Positions 10,176 through 23,200 of a stretch of DNA of 64,000 nt are shown piece by piece. How positions within the stretch are numbered: position 1 is the stretch's first letter; the number at the start of each line of letters is the position of its first letter. The notes below the pieces were generated by a model. That model was not told where the DNA came from. It ran no database searches and saw nothing but the letters and a program-made list of their open reading frames with translations. The stretch comes from Amaranthus tricolor (Eukaryota; Streptophyta; Magnoliopsida; Caryophyllales; Amaranthaceae). Location: positions 6,881,766-6,945,765 of the forward strand of contig NC_080053.1 of the NCBI RefSeq assembly GCF_026212465.1, in the 5' to 3' direction. Both the position numbers and the translations under genes were made by a program.

Positions 10176-10973
10176 TCCCTCTGCTAAAAAATTTAATGAT
10201 TTGTTAGCTGTATCACTTCTCAAACAATTTCATTTTTTGTCTTGTACCATCTGGGGTACATGGTTGTTGTAACTTTGAACAATTGCTACTTTTCTTTGTT
10301 TTTATTTTCTATGGTCTGTGACAATTAACTCTATGCAGGTTTAATCATTGTTCATAGCACTTGCTTTTATTATTGTTGTTTGTTGTTTTCATCACTAACA
10401 AATCTATATGGTTTGTGCTGAGATTTGATACCTCCCAATTCTTTTTGACTGATGACAAAAGGGGGAAGATTATGCACAAACTTAAGAGGAGAAGTGAATA
10501 CACAGTTACATATCCTCGTTGATTTATATTGATTCTTATGGATATAATGTGTGCTTGCTGTGTTTATGCTAGTTAAGTGATCATCTGTGGTTGTTGAAGT
10601 CCTCATGAATATTTGATTCTGTGAAAATACTTAATAAGTTATGTTTATTATTATTATTAGGTTTATTATAGTTCTATTATGTTAGCTTATATTATGTTAG
10701 TTTTATTATATTAGGTTATTATGTTATGTTAGTCTTTATCTATTTCCGTTTAACTTAGTTTATTTCATTTAGGTTTTAAGTTAATCAATTTTGAAAACTT
10801 TTGAAAAATATTTGATATTTTAGAGTAAACTGTTTGTTTATGAATGCTTGGTAAATTATATTCTAACAAGTTGATTTGCTAAGTTAATTAGAGTTACTTT
10901 AATCTCTAGTATGCTCTATGAATTTTGTTTTACTCTATTTTACTTAAGTTTGTTTATAAAGTTTGCCATCATC
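10176..10973 (+). other. Sirevirus 3' noncoding region
   Basis: About 800 bp of AT-rich noncoding sequence between ORF3 and the polypurine tract. It contains an upstream second polypurine tract (10457-10468) and simple TTATTA/TTAGTTTA-rich stretches (10640-10740). No gene is seen. Confidence 0.7.
10457..10468 (+). promoter_or_regulatory. upstream extra polypurine tract
   Basis: AAAAGGGGGAAG, about 520 bp before the 3' LTR and nearly identical to the tract next to the LTR. Multiple polypurine tracts before the 3' LTR are a known trait of Sireviruses. It may serve as an additional plus-strand primer. Confidence 0.6.
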
Positions 10974-10985
10974 AAAAAGGGGGAA
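10974..10985 (+). promoter_or_regulatory. polypurine tract for plus-strand priming
   Basis: AAAAAGGGGGAA lies two bases before the TG of the 3' LTR, the expected position for plus-strand DNA synthesis. Confidence 0.85.
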
Positions 10986-10987
10986 TT

Positions 10988-12247
10988 TGTTGGCCTCTTA
11001 AGGTTTTTATGATGACTTTACTTTTAAATAAACAAACATATTTTAGAGATTGTTTTGTAGGTATATATCCGATTTAATGTGAATCGTTGATGAAGCCTAT
11101 GACTTGATTCGTGGAAGATGTACATGTCTCAAATATCCAAGAAGTTGGGAAATTGCTCTGGAAAACAGACTGTTGTTCCTAGAGTTAAAGTTCTGACGAA
11201 TGTTGAAGCTGGAGACAGTACACTGTTCCTACGTAGCAGGTCTGAAGAATAGCATCGACTGGAAAATTGCGAATACTTTATTTTCTGTTTTTAAGTTGAT
11301 GTAATGGTTTAGAATTAATTTAATTGCTTAAATTAATTAGTAAGTTAATTGGCAAATCTATTTTTAGGTTTTCTAAAAATAGCCCAAGACTTTTTCTTAA
11401 TTAGATTTAGATCTCCTATTTTTTAGGATCTTATGTTTTAAACTCCTATGCTATTTTTAGCATTAAGGAAACTGATTTTTCTTTGAGCAAATAACAGCCG
11501 GACACTTTCATAATTCCACCACCTTTTGTTTTGAGAACGTGGGGGTAGTGGAGGTATGTGTGAGATAGTGGACGTTATGCTTATGGTAACTGCTGGCTGT
11601 TCCCTCTATAAATAGAAGGGACTTTGCTCGAATCAAAAATCAATCCTTTTAGGATTCAAGAGTGTCCATTAAAGGGAGATCATCTTAAGAAAAATATTTT
11701 CAGTTTTCCAATGCCAATTAATTTATATTTTTCTTAAGTAATTATTTTAATTCTTATCATCTTGAGAAATGGCCTTGTAAAGGGTAATTGAGTGTTTTGT
11801 TGTAATTAGACTTATGGGAAGTCTAAGGAAATAGAGAATAGAATCGAGAGAAGAGAAAGAGAAGGAGAGAAGAGAAGAGAAGAGAAGAGAAGAGAAGTGG
11901 GCCTAAGTAGAGAAGCTTTGAGTAAAGCATTTAGAGAATTGAGAAGCTTCAAGTGAAGCAAACATTGTTTTGTGTAATTGTAACTAATTGACTAAACATA
12001 GTGAGAATTTTGAAATCCCGGGGGGTCGTGGTTTTTCCTTCTTATTAGGCCAAGAAGGTTTCCACGTAAAATCTTTGTCTCCTTTATTATTTTTCTTTTC
12101 GTTTTTAAGTTTAAGTTTTTGTCCTTTACTTAATATAATTCCGCAAAAATTAGAGGCAAAAATCTTAAACCTACTACACAACAATTCACCCCCCCCCCCC
12201 CCCCCCCCCCCTCTTGTTGCATTCGATCATCCATTAATATTCCTACA
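10988..12247 (+). repeat. 3' LTR of the Sirevirus element
   Basis: Near-identical to the 5' LTR, with four substitutions noticed. It carries the same TATA box (11607-11614) and purine microsatellite, but a poly-C run of 23 (12189-12211) instead of 8. It is followed directly by the target duplication GAGAT (12248-12252). Confidence 0.93.
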
Positions 12248-12252
12248 GAGAT

Positions 12253-12467
12253 TTATGTCTTTGTTAAATCATGAAATACTAATGGAATTTTAGATAGATT
12301 CCGATAATATGTACTATTTGACAATAAAAATAAATATTCTAGGTAGTTTTTGACAAAAAAAAATATTCTAGGTAGTTTTTCACAAATATAAGCTTTTCTT
12401 AGGTACTCTTTAATAATTTTCCTTTATAAAATTGTTTCAAAAATTATTATATATATATATATATATA
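12253..12467. other. flanking intergenic DNA ending in an (AT)n run
   Basis: Host sequence after the Sirevirus. It ends in a short AT microsatellite (about 12449-12467) that is the insertion site of the next MITE. No coding signal. Confidence 0.5.
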
Positions 12468-12717
12468 CTTCTTCTGTTCCAATTTACTTGCAATACTTTC
12501 TATTTTTTGATGTTTCATATTACTTGCAACATTATCCTTTTTGGCAAAAAGCAATTATGCAATTCTCTATTTTACCCATACTTTATTCACTTCCCCACAT
12601 ATCATTATCAACCTTACCCATGTGAAATGGGGTAAAATTGTCATTTTGTTTTGAAAAAAGTTGTTCTCAAATATTGTGCAAAGTTGCTATGTTGCAACTA
12701 AATTGGAACAGAGATAG
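12468..12717. mobile_element. Stowaway-like (Tc1/mariner) MITE
   Basis: A 250-bp element flanked by TA on both sides (12466-12467 and 12718-12719). The left end CTTCTTCTGTTCCAATTTA matches the reverse complement of the right end (CTATCTCTGTTCCAATTTA) at most positions, followed by TTGCAA-like repeats on both sides. Size, TA target and CTnCnTCTGTTCC-type termini are those of Stowaway MITEs. There is no coding capacity. Confidence 0.75.
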
Positions 12718-12719
12718 TA

Positions 12720-13533
12720 TATCTTTGAGTCAATTGTAAGAGATGTGCATGGTGTTGATTGGTAGTAAGTAGTGGATATAGAGATTATGAACTTGTTTGG
12801 AAAATTCTTGTTTATGGTAAACCATTCGATAAATTGACATTTTTGATGTATCATTAGACTCTTTAAGAGAATTGATGTAACATTTTTGATGTTTGACGGT
12901 AAATTTTGATTAATTGAGCATTAATATTACACCAATTAATTAATTATAAAATAAAATTGTAATAAAGCAAATAACTAATTATGGAAAAACATTATTACAG
13001 GATGTGTGCGACTTGAACTAGATCAAGCCACACGTTTTATGTGACTTAGACGCATTTTATGCGACTTACACCTAGGTCCAAGTATACTAGACTAGGTGAA
13101 AGAGTAGTTAGTAACAGACCATCGTACACTAGTTCGTGTACAACGCCACCTTTTATTAGTATGTATTTTACTTTCAAATATAGCTATATTATTTCACTTA
13201 GTAAGTATAAACTAAAACAATCCACAAAACTATTCACAAAATGTAGCAAATTAAAGTTTCTTTCAGTTATGAGAAAATAATTGACCGTGTGGATATAGCG
13301 AAAAAGAGTAATTATATTGATTTACTTCCTAAGGTCCTAATCAAATCCATCGTTTGAATTATTCACACTACTCATGGATCAACTTGTCTAATGTTTTTTA
13401 ACTAATTAGTAGAAATTATATAGTAAAATGAAATCTTATTAAATTTTTCTCAAATTATAGCTTTCAAATATCAATTTTTATAAAATTTAGATGTTTGTAA
13501 TTGGAGATATTACTGAATGAAGTGTTGCACTAA
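12720..13533. other. intergenic, no gene recognised
   Basis: AT-rich. A 73-codon frame at 13059-13280 has no recognisable domain and ordinary intergenic composition, so it is not called. Confidence 0.4.
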
Positions 13534-13667
13534 CAGGCCATTTGGTTAATGATACTAAATAGTTGTAATGAAAATGATTTATAATGTAAAATTTCATTAA
13601 AAGTTCCATGTCACTAGTTTTAATTCTCATTATCACCATTTAACACCACCTATCAAATAGACCGTAT
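13534..13667. mobile_element. short MITE-like inverted-repeat element
   Basis: The left end GGCCATTTGGTTAAT and the reverse complement of the right end (CGGTCTATTTGATAGG) resemble the GGCC-TTTGGT termini common in plant MITEs. The element is about 134 bp, with no clear target duplication, so the call is tentative. Confidence 0.35.
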
Positions 13668-13949
13668 GTTGCGTAAAAATCCTAACGTGCATAAAAATAA
13701 GACCCGAAGGAAGTATCTCTAAACAAAAACAGTGATGATTTACAAAATCCTTGTGTATGGTTCCTTAGATAATAGAAATCCTTTATCGCCTTAAACAAAA
13801 GAAGTGAAGTGAGGGTAAAATTTATAAGGTGAAGCAAAGGGAAACCCTATTTAATATTAAAATTTCAACAATTCAATGATTGATAGTACATTCAGAAAGC
13901 TCCGACTTGAAAATTCGATAAATTTAACATAGATGTCTGCAACCAAAGA

Positions 13950-14210
13950 TTAAAGGCCAACGGCAGAGGATGTCCTAGGCCGAGATTTATTCTTAGCCAT
14001 AAGTATTTGATTGGCTCGCTCCTCTTCCTCTTCAAGTTTCTTTCTCCTAGCGGCCTCTTCCTTATGTCTCTGAATCAGCTCCAGTTCGCGCTGACGTTCC
14101 TCCAATTTACGCTGGAGCTCTAGAGCTTCTTTCCTCTGAGCCTCCTCCACTCTCCTTCTGTTCTCTTCAAGCATCTTATCAAGCTCCTCCCTTTCTCTCC
14201 GTGCTTGTTC
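13950..14210 (-). CDS. ARGLU1: ARGLU1 homologue, coding exon 4
   Basis: Encodes residues 184 or 185 to 270, the C-terminal half of the Glu/Arg coiled coil and the conserved KSRPR tail; stop TAA at 13950-13952. The acceptor AG lies just upstream on the minus strand (CTTGGACAG before 14210). It joins exon 3 in phase 0. Confidence 0.88.
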   Translation of the reverse strand, partial: EQARREREELDKMLEENRRRVEEAQRKEALELQRKLEERQRELELIQRHKEEAARRKKLEEEEERANQILMAKNKSRPRTSSAVGL

Positions 14211-17200
14211 CTGTCCAAGATTTTATCAAAATAAGGGTTTTAGTAATTCATGAATAAACCCATGTTTTAGAGGTAGATTCTCAAATTGATCGGAAGCATC
14301 AGTTTTGTAATAGGATTCACCAAGAACAGACATTAACAATATAAGAGAAATGACGCTTTAGAAGGTGCCTCCAAAACTCGCGATTATCCCTAGAAAAGTT
14401 GGGACATGGAATCACTCTCAACAAAATACTCCAACATAAATCATGATGAAAGCAACCACAGCAAGACAGAAGAACATACATGCTCAATGGTCATGAAAAT
14501 GAAATCCATTGGACAAGAAACCACCCTTTCCCGAATCAAGGCCATGGTTAAACTCAATTGGAAAATTCTAGTGGCTTAGTGAACCAAACGCAATACTCAC
14601 GGTTCATTTTAGGCAACACTACAGCTGGAGCTAGGGTGAACAAGACTTAACAATCAATACTATATTTTGGCATGAAATCTGATACTCACTTCTTTTTGCC
14701 TTGCCTCCATAAGAGCTGTTTCCTTCTCTTTCTTAAGCTGAGCAACAACATCATCAAACAACTTCTTTTGACCTTCATCGATGCGCCTTTTGATTTCTAA
14801 GTTAACTTCTTCTGAATTTAACCTCTCCTCAACATTTTTGCGTATAGCTTCTTCAATCCTCTTAGTGGTCTCTTCTTCTAGTAGCTTGAGCTGAATTTCA
14901 TGTTGGATCCTGGTTGAAAAAACAAAAGTCAAATATAAATGTAGTCCCGGTCATGTAGAAAGCTGTGGCAAACCATACGAGTGATGAACAAAAACGATCT
15001 CACAGCAAGCTTATGCCTCCTTTCATTTAGATTATCTTCACTAGTCAGCAGAGATCTTAACCTTCAGTAAAATAAATGACTAATGTAAATGCTCCACGCA
15101 TCAGCAGGTTGTATAGTAGCTTATGCAGCTAATCATCCAAGGCATACCTCTCTAACAGGAGTCTGATCCATAACACATCAGATTCTAACAGTGAGAACAG
15201 TAGATAAACGATGCAGCACTAGATCATCAAAATTATAAGTTGAAATTTAGCAGTAGCTTCCTTCAGAAAACCCGGTAAAGAAGCTCAACCTGTAGTATAT
15301 TTACATCTAATTATAAGTCAAACAGAAGCGAGCATCAGAATCAGCTTATAAGATAATCCTACGAAAGAAGCCAACTGCCAATCAGGGAACTAGCTTTGCA
15401 CTCTAAGCAAGGAAGAAAGCAAAAGTAAAGGAATGAAGTACACTAGGTTGAGACTTCTAGTCTGGTAAAAGCATATCAAAAACTCAGACAGGAAGACAGA
15501 ATAAACAAAATGAAGGAAGTTGATGAGCATCTTTTCTGAACAATTAGCGTAAAATTATAATTCACTAGGTAAATTCAGAACCAACACATGTGAAATCCCA
15601 GCAAAGCTCAATCAACATAGACACAAAAGAACTATGCGAAATGAATGTAACAATTGGAACATCAGCTGATGCATAACTACAACTACCTTTTTTTTTCTTC
15701 ATCTTCTTCCTTTTTCTGCCTCTTTAAAGCCTCCTTACGCTCAACTGATGCAACACTTGGACTGCGGGACTTGTGAAGAGACTGCGAGGAACTCCTACTT
15801 CTTCTTCTCCTGTAATGGCGTGCTATTGGAGAACGGCTCTTTCGACGTCTTGTTGGCGAACGGCTTCTACGACGACGTAGGGAATTTGAGCGACTTCTTC
15901 GCCTGCATAAGAGAAGCACAAGTCCAATTGCAAGTTACAAACATAGTAGAGATAAAGCTAATCATGCACAGGAAACAGATTAAGTCCGTATCATTACACC
16001 TCGGACAACGATTTTTTACATAAAATTGAAAAATACGCCTAATCCATCCACAAAGACTAATGAGTGGTTAACAGAAACTAAATTTTGATAACGCGCAAGT
16101 ATGACAAGCCCCGTTAATATATTAAAAAATTACAATATTATAAAAAAAAAATTCTCATTAAGCATTGCGTAATGTTCTTCTAAATTTTATTTCACTCTTT
16201 TACGCTTTGCTATATGAACTCTTAATTTTACACCACACATGTCCAATCCTTGGAAAAGAGATTATTCTAACACTTTATTTCAAACAAAAAATCATTTATT
16301 TATTTCATAAAAATATCCGAGTTGAACATTCAGATCCACAACTGAATCCAATATTGGTACTTATGTGATATGTCCATGTAACATAGCCTCTACGTGCTTT
16401 ATGCCTATGTTACTCGGACTCATGTATCTACAGTGAACACGGATGCCAAGTGTAGGATTTGGCTGCTAAATGAAAAAATGGATGGTTGTTACGCCAAAAA
16501 TAAGTGTCCCAAGTTCCATACCCAAGTCCGATTAAAGAATCATACGAAGATTCCACGCTACATAATTTAGCACTGTTCTAACTTCTAAGTAAACATTTGA
16601 ACTAGATTACAACTTTCAAAGCTTGTTATTTTGGATTCTAAATATTGATTTGGACATTGTGTTGATTAGATGTAGCTTTTAAATTGAAGTTCAGTCAGTT
16701 CCAACTTCCAAGTAAAAGACAATAATAAATACTACAGGATTTTCCAAGAACATTTGTGGTTGGGAAAAATTATTAAATGACAGGTTAAATGACGCCCGCA
16801 AAAAAAAGGTTAGCTTTGATTCACCCAGCCCATTAGCCAAAAAGCAGAAGTCCCATTTCGCAAATGACTTGCTTCAAGTTGTTCAGTACATAACTCAAGC
16901 AAGATTTGTTGCTTTGTCTAAACTCTCTACTTGAAAGGACTAGAAGTATAATCCAACAAATCACAAAAGCAATTAACATGGGAAAAATAATATCAACTAT
17001 TGACCACTAGCTCAAAATAAATTTCATTATTAGATAACTCAAAATAATTCCAATTATAATAGGGTTCTTGAACCAAACACAGCCTTGACCTCATCAGAAC
17101 AACACTCAAGCTTGGACAACAGGTTGACTGAGACTGAGCTAACAAGTAGGGTGCCTGATCACCTTGAGCCAAGCCTAACTAGGGACACCACTGAGTCATC

Positions 17201-20200
17201 AAATGAGGAGGTGGATCAGATCACAGAGTGGAACACTACTACATTACATGGGCCACGCCAAGAGGGACCCTGCTGCTCACTTGCACAAACAACTAACCAG
17301 CAAGTAGTTGAGATTATTTAGTTTGTTATTTGCAGCCTTTAATCACAAATGACATGTGTATCTATTTTATGGCACGCTTGTAATAAAAGGCTTATATATA
17401 GCCCTTGTTTTTCCTTGTAAAGATATCTTTTGATTTTCAATAATAAACCACATCTTTGAGAGTTTCAAAGTGGAATTGAGAGCCTTCAATTCTTTCCTTG
17501 TGCAAAGCTTGTTGTGAGTAAAGCAAAAAGGTTTGTTTAGTCCTTCCTAAACAAGTTCTTGGTAAGATTACCTAGTTCTTGAGGGAGATCATTGCCTAAC
17601 CAACGAGTGTCATTGGAAGTGTATTGATCACAGATCAGAACCTTCTGATCATATTTGTTCACAGTGTCTTGCCCCTGCACAAACACCTTGCAGCTAATCA
17701 CCAAATCTAGGGGTTCTTGGACTTGATTGGTGCAACTTGGAATCAGAGCTTGGCCATGGAAAAATGCAGGGAGTATCATCGAAGGAAAGATAGGAAATGG
17801 AACTAAAGAAGCAATTCAAAAAAATTCAAATACAGAACAATTTACGTTGAGTGATCTGTATTTTGTTCCTCTCTTTTCCCTTCATTAAATTCTATTTGAT
17901 TTGGTTGTTATGTTGAAATCATAGCAATTCAAAGAATTAACTGAGTCAATTGCAATTTGGGGAGGAAATTTTCTAAAGAAAGTCTTCCTCTAAAGTGATC
18001 AGTTGTTTGCATTGTTAGTTTGTTTTTGTTCAAGAAGTTGTTTCTTGTATTTGTCCAATTTGTTTTGAGTATTGTCACCATGAATCCACCTATAAACATG
18101 GATGTTGAGACCAGACTTACCAACCTAACCGAGTTAGTAGAGCAATTGTCCCTCACACTGAACAATGCAGGGTTGTTGAACAATCCCAGACCAAACCCTG
18201 GGTTCAATGACAGATTCCTAAATGTGGACGTGCCAAACATTGAGGGTACACCTAAAAATAGCCTAGAAAGATACTTTGACTTCAAAGAAACCCCAGAAGA
18301 CCAACGTTACAAATTGGCCAAGGTCATACTGAAGATAATTTGGTTAGAGGAAGTGTAGAAGCAAAGAAAGAGGGAAGATAGGGCTAGAATAGATTCTTGG
18401 GACAAGTTAAAGAAGCATTTAAGAAGGAAGTATGTACCTACAACCTACAAGCAACAGTTACATGAGAGCTGGGGAAACTTGAGGCAAGGGTCCATGACAG
18501 TGCCTTAATACATCCAAGAGAGGGAAAGATTAGTTGTGTTATGTGATATCAATGAACCAGAAGAGATGAAGAATGGTAGGTTTTTAGGTAGGCTCAAAGA
18601 GGAGATTAGAGAAAAGCTAGAACCCGTGCAAAACCTCACTTACGATGGTGCTTACAATAGTGCTTTAGCATATGAAAAGTATGCTAGGGTTAGAAGTCAG
18701 GGTTTAGAGGCAATAGGATACCACTACCTAACAGGGCTGTGAAACCTATGCCTTTCAAACCACAGTCCAAAGACAAGCTTAATGCACCTTTGAAGGATGT
18801 TGTCTGTTTCAAGTGTCATGGATATGGACACTAAAAGATGAGTGTTCCAATGCTAGGGCTTTCACACAAAAGGAATGGGTTGAGATTAACAGTAGGGTTG
18901 GGCCCAAGGCTATGCTAGTAACCATGGAAGGAAAAGAAGAGGTAGTCATGCCTCCTACTCCAGTAGATGGACCTAAGAGTACTTATGTGGTTAATAGTTT
19001 AGGCACTATGGAATTGACAGGGACTGAGTTATCAGAAGAGAGTAACAACAAACAAATCAACCCTGAAAAAGAGGGGCACAGCCTACTAGTTCGAAGGAAC
19101 TTCCATGCCACTTCTAAGGCAGTCAAGACTAATCAAAGGGAAAATATTTTTCAGACTAAGTGCGGGATTGGTGGGGATTTGTGTGATCTGATCATAGACA
19201 GTGGGAGTGAATTAAATTGAGTGTGCAAAGACTTGGTGAAAAGGTTGAGTCTAGTAACCAAACCCCACCCTCACCCCTATAAACTTAGGTTAGATGAGCA
19301 GACTGAAAATTAAGTGAAGAGGCAATGTTTAGAAAGTTTCAAGATAAGCACTTATGAGGATCAAGTTTTGTGTGATTAACTGAACATGGATGCTTGTCAT
19401 ATTCTCCTAGGCAAACCTTGGCAACATGACAGGGGCACTAAGCATGATGGGGTAACTAATGTGTATACCTAAAGCATGAGGGTAAGATTTAAGGACTTGC
19501 TGCCTCTACCCCCACATAAGGCCATACCTCCACCTAAGACTAAGACTCCTATACATTTGATGAGTAGGAAAGCTTCTGACAGAGAGATTAGGGCTGGAGC
19601 TAAGGTTTGTGTGTTGTTCACTGAGGAAGTTCTGACAGCAAACAATCAAACAAACCCTAGCCTGTCAAAGTTATTAGAAGAATTCAAAGATGTCTTTCTC
19701 TTTAGAGTTACCAATAGGACTACCCCCTATCAGAGGTATTGAACACCAAATAGACCTAATTCTTGGAGCACCTCTACCCAACAAACCAACTTATAGATCA
19801 AACCCCAAGAAACTCAGGAGGTACGGAGGCAAATAGGAGAGCTAATGAAGAAAGAGTATATGAGGGAAAGTCTAAGCCCCTGTGCAGTGCCTGCCTTGCT
19901 AGTGCCCAAGGATGGGACTTGGAGGATGGGCATTGAAAGTAGAAGTGTGAATATTACAGTATAGGTTTCCCATACCTAGACTAGATGACCTCCTTGATGA
20001 GTTAACTAGGGCTGAATGGTTGAGCAAGGTAGATTTAAGGAGTGGGTATCACCAAATTAGAATGAAGGAGGGGGTGGATAGAAGACTGCTTTCAAGACCA
20101 AATATGGGTTGTATGAGTGGCTAGTCATGCCTTTTGGGTTAACAGGTGCACCAAACATATTCACGAGGTTAATGACTGAAGTTCTAAGATCCTATATAGG

Positions 20201-23200
20201 AAAATTTGTGGTGGTATACTTAGATGACATCCTAGTCTATAGCCAAAGCCTTGAACTACACATTTCACAGCTAAGAGAGTTGTTTGTGATGCTTAGGAGA
20301 CGGAAATTATTTGTTAACTTGGAAAAGTATGCCTTCATGATGCAAGAAGTGAGTGTTTTAGGATTCATCATTGGGAGGGAAAGGGTGAAGGCTGAATTTG
20401 CCAAAATAGAAGCCATTATGTCTTGGCCTACAACATACAGCATCACCCAGAACAGGTCATTCCATGGGTTAGCATCTTTTTACAGAAGTTTTCAGCACCA
20501 TTATGGCTCCCCTCACCGAGTGCACTAAATCTAGCAAGTTTGAGTAGACTAAGAAGGCACGATAGGCCTTTGAAAGAATAAAACAAGAGATTTTCTTAGG
20601 CTACCTGATTTTGCAAAATCTTTTGAGGTAGAGTGTGATGCTAGTGGCAAGGGCATTAGGGCTATGTTAATTCAAGAAGGCAAACATGTAGCTTACTTTA
20701 GTGAGAAACTAAGTAGAAGCAAATTAAACTACTCCACAAATAATAATGAGTTTTATGCCATAGTCAGGGCTTTAGAGAATTGAACACATATCTTAGGGTG
20801 CAACCCTTTGTTTTATATTCAGACCATGAATCTCTTAAGCACATCAATGGGCAAAAGAAACTTAACACTAGGCATGTCAAATGGGTAGAATTCTTGTAGT
20901 CCTTCACTTTCTCTTCTAAATATAAAACAGGAAAAGCCAATGTCATTGCTGATGCTCTTAGTAGAAGAAGCCATCTATTAGCCTCGTTAGAAACCAAAGT
21001 TCTTCGGTTTCAAATGATCAAAGATCTATAATGCACAGATCCAGAACTAAGTGGTTCGTATCAAGAGTGTCAAGGGGAATCACAAGTCTATACAAGAGGG
21101 TTTCTTGTTCAAAGGAAATAGGCTTTGCATACCTAAGTCTCCTCTAAGATATATTCTAGTGAAAGAAGTGCATGAAGGTACTTTGGGAGGAGGTCATTTT
21201 GGGATACAAAAACCTTAGACATGTTGGCACAGAACTTCTTTTAGCCTAAAATGTTTGGCACAATGGGAAATATGTCCTAAGATGTGAAACTTGCCATAAA
21301 ACCAAACTAACATTTCAAAAGGGTCAATATAAACCCTTACATGTTGCTGAGAGACCTTGGGAGCACCTTAGTATGGATTTTATTGTAGCTTTGCCTAGAA
21401 CAATAAGGGGGAGGGACGCAATCATGGTAGTGGTGGATAGATTCTCTAAAATGAGCCATTTCATTGCTTGTTACAAAACCGATGATGCCAAATACATAAA
21501 GCCAATCGATACTTCTCTGAGATAGTTAGGTTACATGGTGTGCCAAGATCCATTGCATCAGATAGAGATAGCAAGTTCCTGAGTGTTTTTTGGTCAACTT
21601 TGTGAAAATTGCTAGGAACTAAGTTCCTGTTTAGCACCTCTTATCACCCTCAAACAGATACTCAAACTAAGGCAACCAACAAGACATTAGGCACCATTCT
21701 ATGAGCTCTAGTGCACAAAAACTTAAAAGATTGGGACACTAAACATGGCCATGCTGAATTTTCCTATAACAGGAGTCCTAGCCTTGCCACTAAAGTATCA
21801 CCCTTTGAATGTGTGTTCGGTGTCAATCCTTTACTTCCCATTGCTTTGGTTGATTTACCGCACATACCCCATAAGGAACAAAGGATCAGGCAGAATCCTT
21901 GCTAAGAATTCATGATCAAGTCAAGGGCAACATTGAGAAAGCCAACCTGAGATACAAGAGAGGAGCAGATAAAGGGGTATCATTCAAGAGACAGTTCCAA
22001 GAAGGAGATTAGGTCTCGGTTCACCTTAGAAAGGATAGATTTTCAAAAAGGAGAAAAAAACAACTAATACCCACGCTGCACGAAGGTGGATGAAATGCTT
22101 ATATAGTGGACATGGGGGAAGATTCAGGCATATACCCTACTTTCAACATTGAGGATATGGCCCCATACCATGGAAGTCTAGAATTGAGGAAAATTCTTTT
22201 TAAAGAGGGAGGGGTTAAATCGAACACAGCCTTGACCTCATCAGAACAACATTCATGCCTGTACAACAGGTCGACTGAGACTGAGCTGACTAGTAGGGTA
22301 CCTGGAGTCATTGAATGAGGAGGTGGATCAGACCACAGAGCGGAACACTACTACATTACATGGGCCACACCAACAAGTACCCTACTGCCTGAAACAACTG
22401 ATCGGCAAGCAATTGAGATTAGTTAGTTTGTTATTTGTAGCCATTAATTACAGCTCGCATGTGTATCTATTTTATGGCACGCTTCTTGTAATCAAAGGCT
22501 TATATATAGCCCTTGTTTTTCCATGTAAAGACATCTTTTGATATTCAATAATAAACCACACGTTTGAGAGTTTCAAAGTGGAATTGAGAGCCTTCAATTC
22601 TTTCCCTGTGCAAAGCCTGTTGTGAATGAAACAAGAAGGTTTGTTCGGTCCTTCCTAAACAAGTTCTTGGTGAGATTAGCCTAGTTCTTGAGGGAGATCA
22701 TTGCTAACCAGCGAGTGTCATTGGAAGGGTATTGATCACTGATCAGAACCTTATGATCACATCTTTTCAAGGTGTCTTCCCCCTGCACAAACACCTTGCT
22801 GCTGCACATTCAAATCACCAAATGAAGGGGTTCTTGGACTTGATTGGTGCAGTTCTTCTCATTAAATTTGATTTACTGGGTAATGGAAATTGTTGATTTA
22901 CTTGGTATTTGATGTGATAACTCAAACTAATCCCTACTATTACTGTTGGGTATTCATCATTGAATGTGATTTACTGAGTAATGGAAATTGTTGATTTGAT
23001 GTATTCTTCTCATTTAACATAGTAAATTGAGCAACCACTTCCTCTATTAGTAGTTTATAATCGACAGTTAAAAATTAATGGAATTTGTGATCGTTTTTAA
23101 GGCCCATGTTTCAGTTAAACATATCCAACATGGTCCGGTGAAAAGATCAATCCCAACTATTTTGCATTCTAACTCAGTCAAAGCAATGTTGTAAATTGAT

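Larger units (their letters stand above)
1641..12247 (+). mobile_element. full-length Ty1/copia LTR retrotransposon, Sirevirus (SIRE) type
   Basis: The element is bounded by two LTRs (1641-2885 and 10988-12247) and the 5-bp target duplication GAGAT (1636-1640 and 12248-12252). The order primer site, gag, protease, integrase, RT, RNase H, extra ORF, polypurine tract is diagnostic of copia (integrase before RT) and, with the extra 3' ORF and long internal region, of the Sirevirus/SIRE lineage. Both LTRs have the same length once a poly-C run (8 versus 23 bases) is discounted, and I noticed only four substitutions between them (1661/11008, 1826/11173, 2644/11991, 2880/12242), so insertion was recent. 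Gag, pol and ORF3 are all in the same frame but interrupted by TAG at 4767 and TAA at 6318. Confidence 0.95.
17070..22851 (+). mobile_element. decayed full-length Ty3/gypsy LTR retrotransposon inside ARGLU1 intron 1
   Basis: LTRs at 17070-17734 and 22216-22851 with target duplication GTTCT (17065-17069 and 22852-22856). The order gag, protease, RT, RNase H, integrase is that of Ty3/gypsy. The LTRs differ by many substitutions and indels (665 versus 636 bp), and the coding region is full of stops and frameshifts, so it is an old insertion. It lies antisense to the host gene, the orientation usually tolerated in introns. No chromodomain is recognisable after the integrase. The lineage within Ty3/gypsy is left open. 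Confidence 0.9.

Noticed and set aside
13059..13280. 73-codon frame in intergenic DNA
   Set aside because: No homology, weak composition, no regulatory context.
15748..16023. 91-codon plus-strand frame over ARGLU1 exon 2
   Set aside because: Complement of the RS-domain exon, whose splice sites and conserved protein are on the minus strand.
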